From Notolepis coatsorum (taxonomy: Eukaryota; Chordata; Actinopteri; Aulopiformes; Paralepididae): a stretch of DNA of 64,000 bases. Location: NCBI GenBank assembly GCA_963971535.1, contig OZ020593.1:21851670-21915669 (forward strand), in the 5' to 3' direction. Every line of letters begins with the position of its first letter. The first letter of the stretch is position 1. The position numbers and the translations under genes are program-made. Under the pieces are notes generated by a model. It ran no database searches. It saw only the letters and a list, made by a program, of their open reading frames with translations, and was not told where the DNA came from. Positions 60,486 through 64,000 of this stretch are shown here, one piece after another.

Positions 60486-60499
60486 CTTCTCTCAGTGTC

Positions 60500-60970
60500 T
60501 CCCTACCTTTCCACTGTATTTCTGCCAGTGTTTATTGTTTTATAGGATCTCCATTAGCTGCGTAGTTGTTAATGACAGCTAGTCTTCCCATGGTCCTCAA
60601 AGGGATGCACCACACATGTGAACAGTAACAATGCAATTAAACTGACGTCAAATCGGAGTAAAGAAAAGCTGAATCCGCTTCAAGAATACGCGCTAGATTA
60701 GGTATAAGAATTACAACGAGACATTCATTAACAAATAAAAAATACAATTGGGCTTTTAACCCTCTAAAGCCGGGCTCAACATTAAACATGTTTTGCAAAA
60801 CATTAAATATCTTTGGATCCATTTGTGATAAAGACTCGCTTTATTGTAACGGAATAGGGAGATTGTTGCCCGTGCACTGCCTTGCCCACTGGCAGTGCGC
60901 GGAAGTAAAGCATAGAATCTTGAAATATCTAGTTTAGTTGTTTTGTCTGGACTGCATCTAATCCTGTATC
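60500..60970. other. map1b intron, unassigned part
   Basis: No exon or known repeat is recognised. Confidence 0.4.
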
Positions 60971-62839
60971 CAGGGCCGCCTCAGGGGGTGTGCGAGCAGT
61001 GCGGTCGCACAGGGCCTCGCGGGAAGGGGGGCCTCGCAAAAAAAGAAAAAAAAAAAAAAATTTATTAATTTTTTTTATTGTTAGTTTTTATTTTTTTTAT
61101 TTTTTTTTGCGAGGCCCCCCTTCCCGCGAGGCCCTTTTTCATCACAGACCTAAAATCTAGTTTTGCTTATATGCTTATATATTTCACATTAGACACGTTT
61201 GTAGAATGTGTCTGACTTGTTCCTGGGTCTGCAGTCCTGCAGCTGCAGACATACTCACTTTTGGAGCTCAGCCTCTGGGGTTCTGCAGCAGCATTGGTTT
61301 CAACGAAGGGAGTGGTTTTACTTACATCATGTGTAGACAGTGTAGTACGCCGGCAGCGTGAGTCGGCTGCGTTTGACATTTTCGCGCGTGCAGCTTTTGA
61401 CTATGCTTAGTTATGCCCAATAGCCAAGACGAAGAAAGAGGTCGGTCATTATCAGTCGGTCGGTCACCAACCAAGGAACGTTGACGAAAGGCCTCTCGCT
61501 AGCGGGACAAATGGCCGGAGCCTTTCATGGTATAGCCATGTCGGCTAGTAGCTAGCTTAGCTAAATGCTAACTAGCGTTAGCTAACCTAGCGAGGCGAGG
61601 CGAGTGGATGTCTTTTCAAAAGAAGGAGAAGGAGACGTTGATACTGCGTTATGGTGAGTCAACTTATGATTATATACCCGCCGTGGACCTGAGTCACCTG
61701 ACCCTATCTCTCTTTCTCTCTCTGGAGCTAAACTGGCCGACTAGCTAATAGTACTACTAGTAGCTAACGGTGTGTGCCTGGTGTCAGCACCTGGCTGTAT
61801 GTAGCCGCATAGCTTGCTTCTGTGTTAGCTAATGGTTAGCGATAGCCTGGTTGAGCTAACTGTTAGCCAGTTAGCTGTTTAGCTTCGACGTTAACTGCCG
61901 GCTGCGCTCGGCTGGGAAAGTTCGTTTGATGCTATCAGTTAGCCTTGAGTTAGCTGTTAGCTTGTGCTACGACCATTGACATTAGCCGTGAGAATAGCAG
62001 GGGGTTCTGGCACTCTGACTACGACATCATCTTTGACAGAAGATGTAGTCGGGCCTGCACCATGACAAGGCTCTGGCCATAGCTTCTTTTTGTCCCGCCA
62101 GCGAGAGGCCTTTCGTCAACGTGGAGACCTTGCGGCCTTTCGCCCTGCGTTCATCGTGCAGGTAACTTGGATTAATGAAAATGTCATGATGACATTACCC
62201 CACTCTTCCTTCCTTCCCCTCCCGAATGTTTTGTTAATAACGATGTTTTTTTCCAGGCAAAACATATGCTACTTCACAACATTTGGAGATACGACATGTG
62301 CTGTGTGTGAATGGTCGTTGTGTAGCTTGGGTAGCGTTGGGCCGTTGGCCAAAGCTGTGTGTCACGTGGCCTGGTGTCACAGTACCTGGCTAGCCTATTT
62401 AGCTGATGTCGGCCATTGGCTCCTTGCTGCTTTGGTTTCTCTGTTGACCCTCTTCTTGTTGATCTTTGTCCTTTTGAATCTCTCATACATGCTATAGTCT
62501 CTCTCTAACACACACACACACATGACAAACACACATGTTCTCTCTCTCTCTCTCTCTCTCTTTCTAACACACACAGTCTGCCTATGGCGGCCTTTCTCGA
62601 TGGCTAGGCTGTGCTCAAGGATCTTCAGTCACAGTGCTCAGGTATTCTGCCACTGTGTACTCTCTGTTTAGGGCCAAATAGCATTCAATTTCTTTCCAAT
62701 GTGTCTCTCTCTCTCTCTCTCTCTGTACACTGTATATTGACTGTAGAACGGGAGCTCTCTCTCGCTCTCTCTTTTGCTATATGTTGACTGTATCATGCCC
62801 CGCCTCGGGCAGCGCTATTATTTAAGAATATGTTGACTG

Positions 62840-62875
<36 letters not shown>

Positions 62876-62970
62876 TATATAATATAATTTTTTACCTTGG
62901 GGGGGGGGGGGGGGGGGGGGCCTCGCGTTAAATCTCGCACAGGGCCTCGCATTTCTCCCAGGCGGCCCTG
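60971..62970. mobile_element. hAT-type element, exactly 2000 bp, with 8-bp duplication
   Basis: The ends are perfect inverted repeats (CAGGGCCGCCT and AGGCGGCCCTG) and are flanked by CCTGTATC (60963-60970 and 62971-62978). Near both ends the phrase GCACAGGGCCTCGC recurs. The interior contains a 33-bp perfect hairpin (61012-61134), another inverted pair (about 61481-61512 and 62091-62123) and TTAGC/GCTAAC-rich DNA. A short ATG frame at 61608 is followed by a good donor (GTGAGT at 61654), and an acceptor-like TTTTTGTCCCGCCAG precedes 62100, which may be relics of a spliced gene. The frame 62090-62497 (135 codons, hydrophobic C-terminus) matches no transposase I recognise. Confidence 0.9.
61012..61134. 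repeat. Perfect inverted repeat, 33-bp arms
   Basis: Positions 61012-61044 and 61102-61134 are exact reverse complements (core GCCTCGCGGGAAGGGG) around a 57-bp A- and T-run loop. It lies just inside the left end of the 2-kb hAT-type element. Confidence 0.95.
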
Positions 62971-63250
62971 CCTGTATCTATCTATTTATCATATATCTAT
63001 GTCTGTCACTATAGCCAATGGAAATGCTAGAAATGGTCACGTGGACTGGGAGAACCAATGGAAAATTCCTGTCGGTTCTCAATAGTCAAGTCCACTCCAC
63101 AGAACGGGCCGTCAGACGCTGGTTGTGCGTAATGTAGGATATAGACCGATAGAGAGAGGCGCTTGTCTCTTGTTTTTGCTTCTGGCCCACCATATAATGG
63201 CTTGGAAAACATTTGGCCTGAGGCCAAACTTAATTGCCGACCCCTGCTCT
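62971..63250. other. map1b intron, unassigned part
   Basis: The sequence TCTGGCCCACCATATAATGG to TTAATTGCCGACCCCTGCTC resembles the end of a dispersed repeat preceding the minisatellite. No exon is recognised. Confidence 0.4.
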
Positions 63251-63254
63251 ACAT

Positions 63255-64000
63255 TCTGACAGCCGTCACTGATACAGAGTGTCTGGTCAGTAACATGGGT
63301 CTCCCAGTCCCTCCACTCTGCAGTAAACAGCCATCACTGATACAGAGTGTCTGGTCAGTAACATGGGTCGTCCAGTCCCTCCACTCTGCAGTAAACAGCC
63401 ATCACTGGTATAGAATGTCTGGTCAGTAACATGGGTCTCCCAGTCCCTCCACTCTGCAGTAAACAGCCATCACTGATACAGAGTGTCTGGTCAGTAACAT
63501 GGGTCTCCCAGTCCCTCCACTCTGCAGTAGACAGCCATCACTGATACAGAGTGTCTGGTCAGTAACATGGGTCGACCAGTCCCTCCACTCTGCAGTAAAC
63601 AGCCATCACTGGTATAGATCTGTCTGGTCAGTAACATGGGTCTCCCAGTCCCTCCACTCTGCAGTAAACAGCCATCACTGGTATAGATCTGTCTGGTCAG
63701 TAACATGGGTCTCCCAGTCCCTCCACTCTGCAGTAAACAGCCATCACTGGTATAGAGTGTCTGGTCAGTAACATGGGTCGACCAGTCCCTCCACTCTGCA
63801 GTAAACAGCCATCACTGGTATAGATCTGTCTGGTCAGTAACATGGGTCTCCCAGTCCCTCCACTCTGCAGTAAACAGCCATCACTGATACAGAGTGTCTG
63901 GTCAGTAACATGGGTCTCCCAGTCCCTCCACTCTGCAGTAAACAGCCATCACTGGTATAGAGTGTCTGGTCAGTAACATAGGTCTCCCAGTCCCTCTGCT
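63255..64000. repeat. 67-bp minisatellite, at least 11 units, continuing past the window
   Basis: The unit starts AACAGCCATCACTGATACAG and ends TCCCTCCACTCTGCAGT. Variants are GATACAGAGTG, GGTATAGAGTG and GGTATAGATCTG, and CTCCCAG, CGACCAG or CGTCCAG. A single diverged unit with the same left flank (CTCTACATTC) is at 49683-49757. Confidence 0.95.

Overview
This window comes from a vertebrate nuclear genome, almost certainly a ray-finned (teleost) fish. The reasons are one multi-exon host gene, microtubule-associated protein 1B (map1b, minus strand), and a repeat set typical of fish: L1-type and Rex1/L2-type LINEs, tRNA-derived SINEs, short hAT and piggyBac elements, very long GT/GA/TA/GATA microsatellites and many minisatellites. 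There is no prokaryotic gene organisation, and most open frames are low-complexity or transposon shadows.

Layout. Positions 1-9880 are a satellite array of 167-bp monomers with higher-order structure. Positions 9880-26650 are intergenic DNA full of LINE remnants, SINEs, hAT-type MITEs, a fold-back MITE and microsatellites, including one LINE with an open 806-codon reverse-transcriptase frame (17006-19426). Positions 26660-32494 are a nested pair: a 4.66-kb L1-like element with an intact 1256-codon ORF2 (27425-31195) sits inside an older LINE of another clade, with a clean 17-bp target-site duplication. Positions 32.6-38.1 kb are mostly unassigned 3' flank of map1b and include a 31-bp minisatellite.

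The host gene reads right to left: last exon 38096-38251, exon 41275-41501, giant exon 41967-47258, exon 47515-47655, exon 49404-49486. The first two coding exons are not in the window, so 49487-64000 is inferred to be one long intron. It carries five minisatellites, a TTAA-flanked piggyBac-like element, a SINE and three hAT-type elements, one exactly 2000 bp long. The map1b giant exon contains one disabling 1-base gap near 46657 and a compensated pair of 1-base indels around 45859-45927. All three lie in or next to short base runs, so read errors must be excluded before they are treated as biology.

The most interesting structures are the nine-monomer higher-order satellite, the nested L1 with its duplication, a SINE flanked by 59-bp direct repeats, a Penelope-like insertion with inverted terminal repeats and a hammerhead-like RNA motif, and a chain of hAT-type insertions with exact 8-bp duplications. 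I did not find a wholly new gene system.
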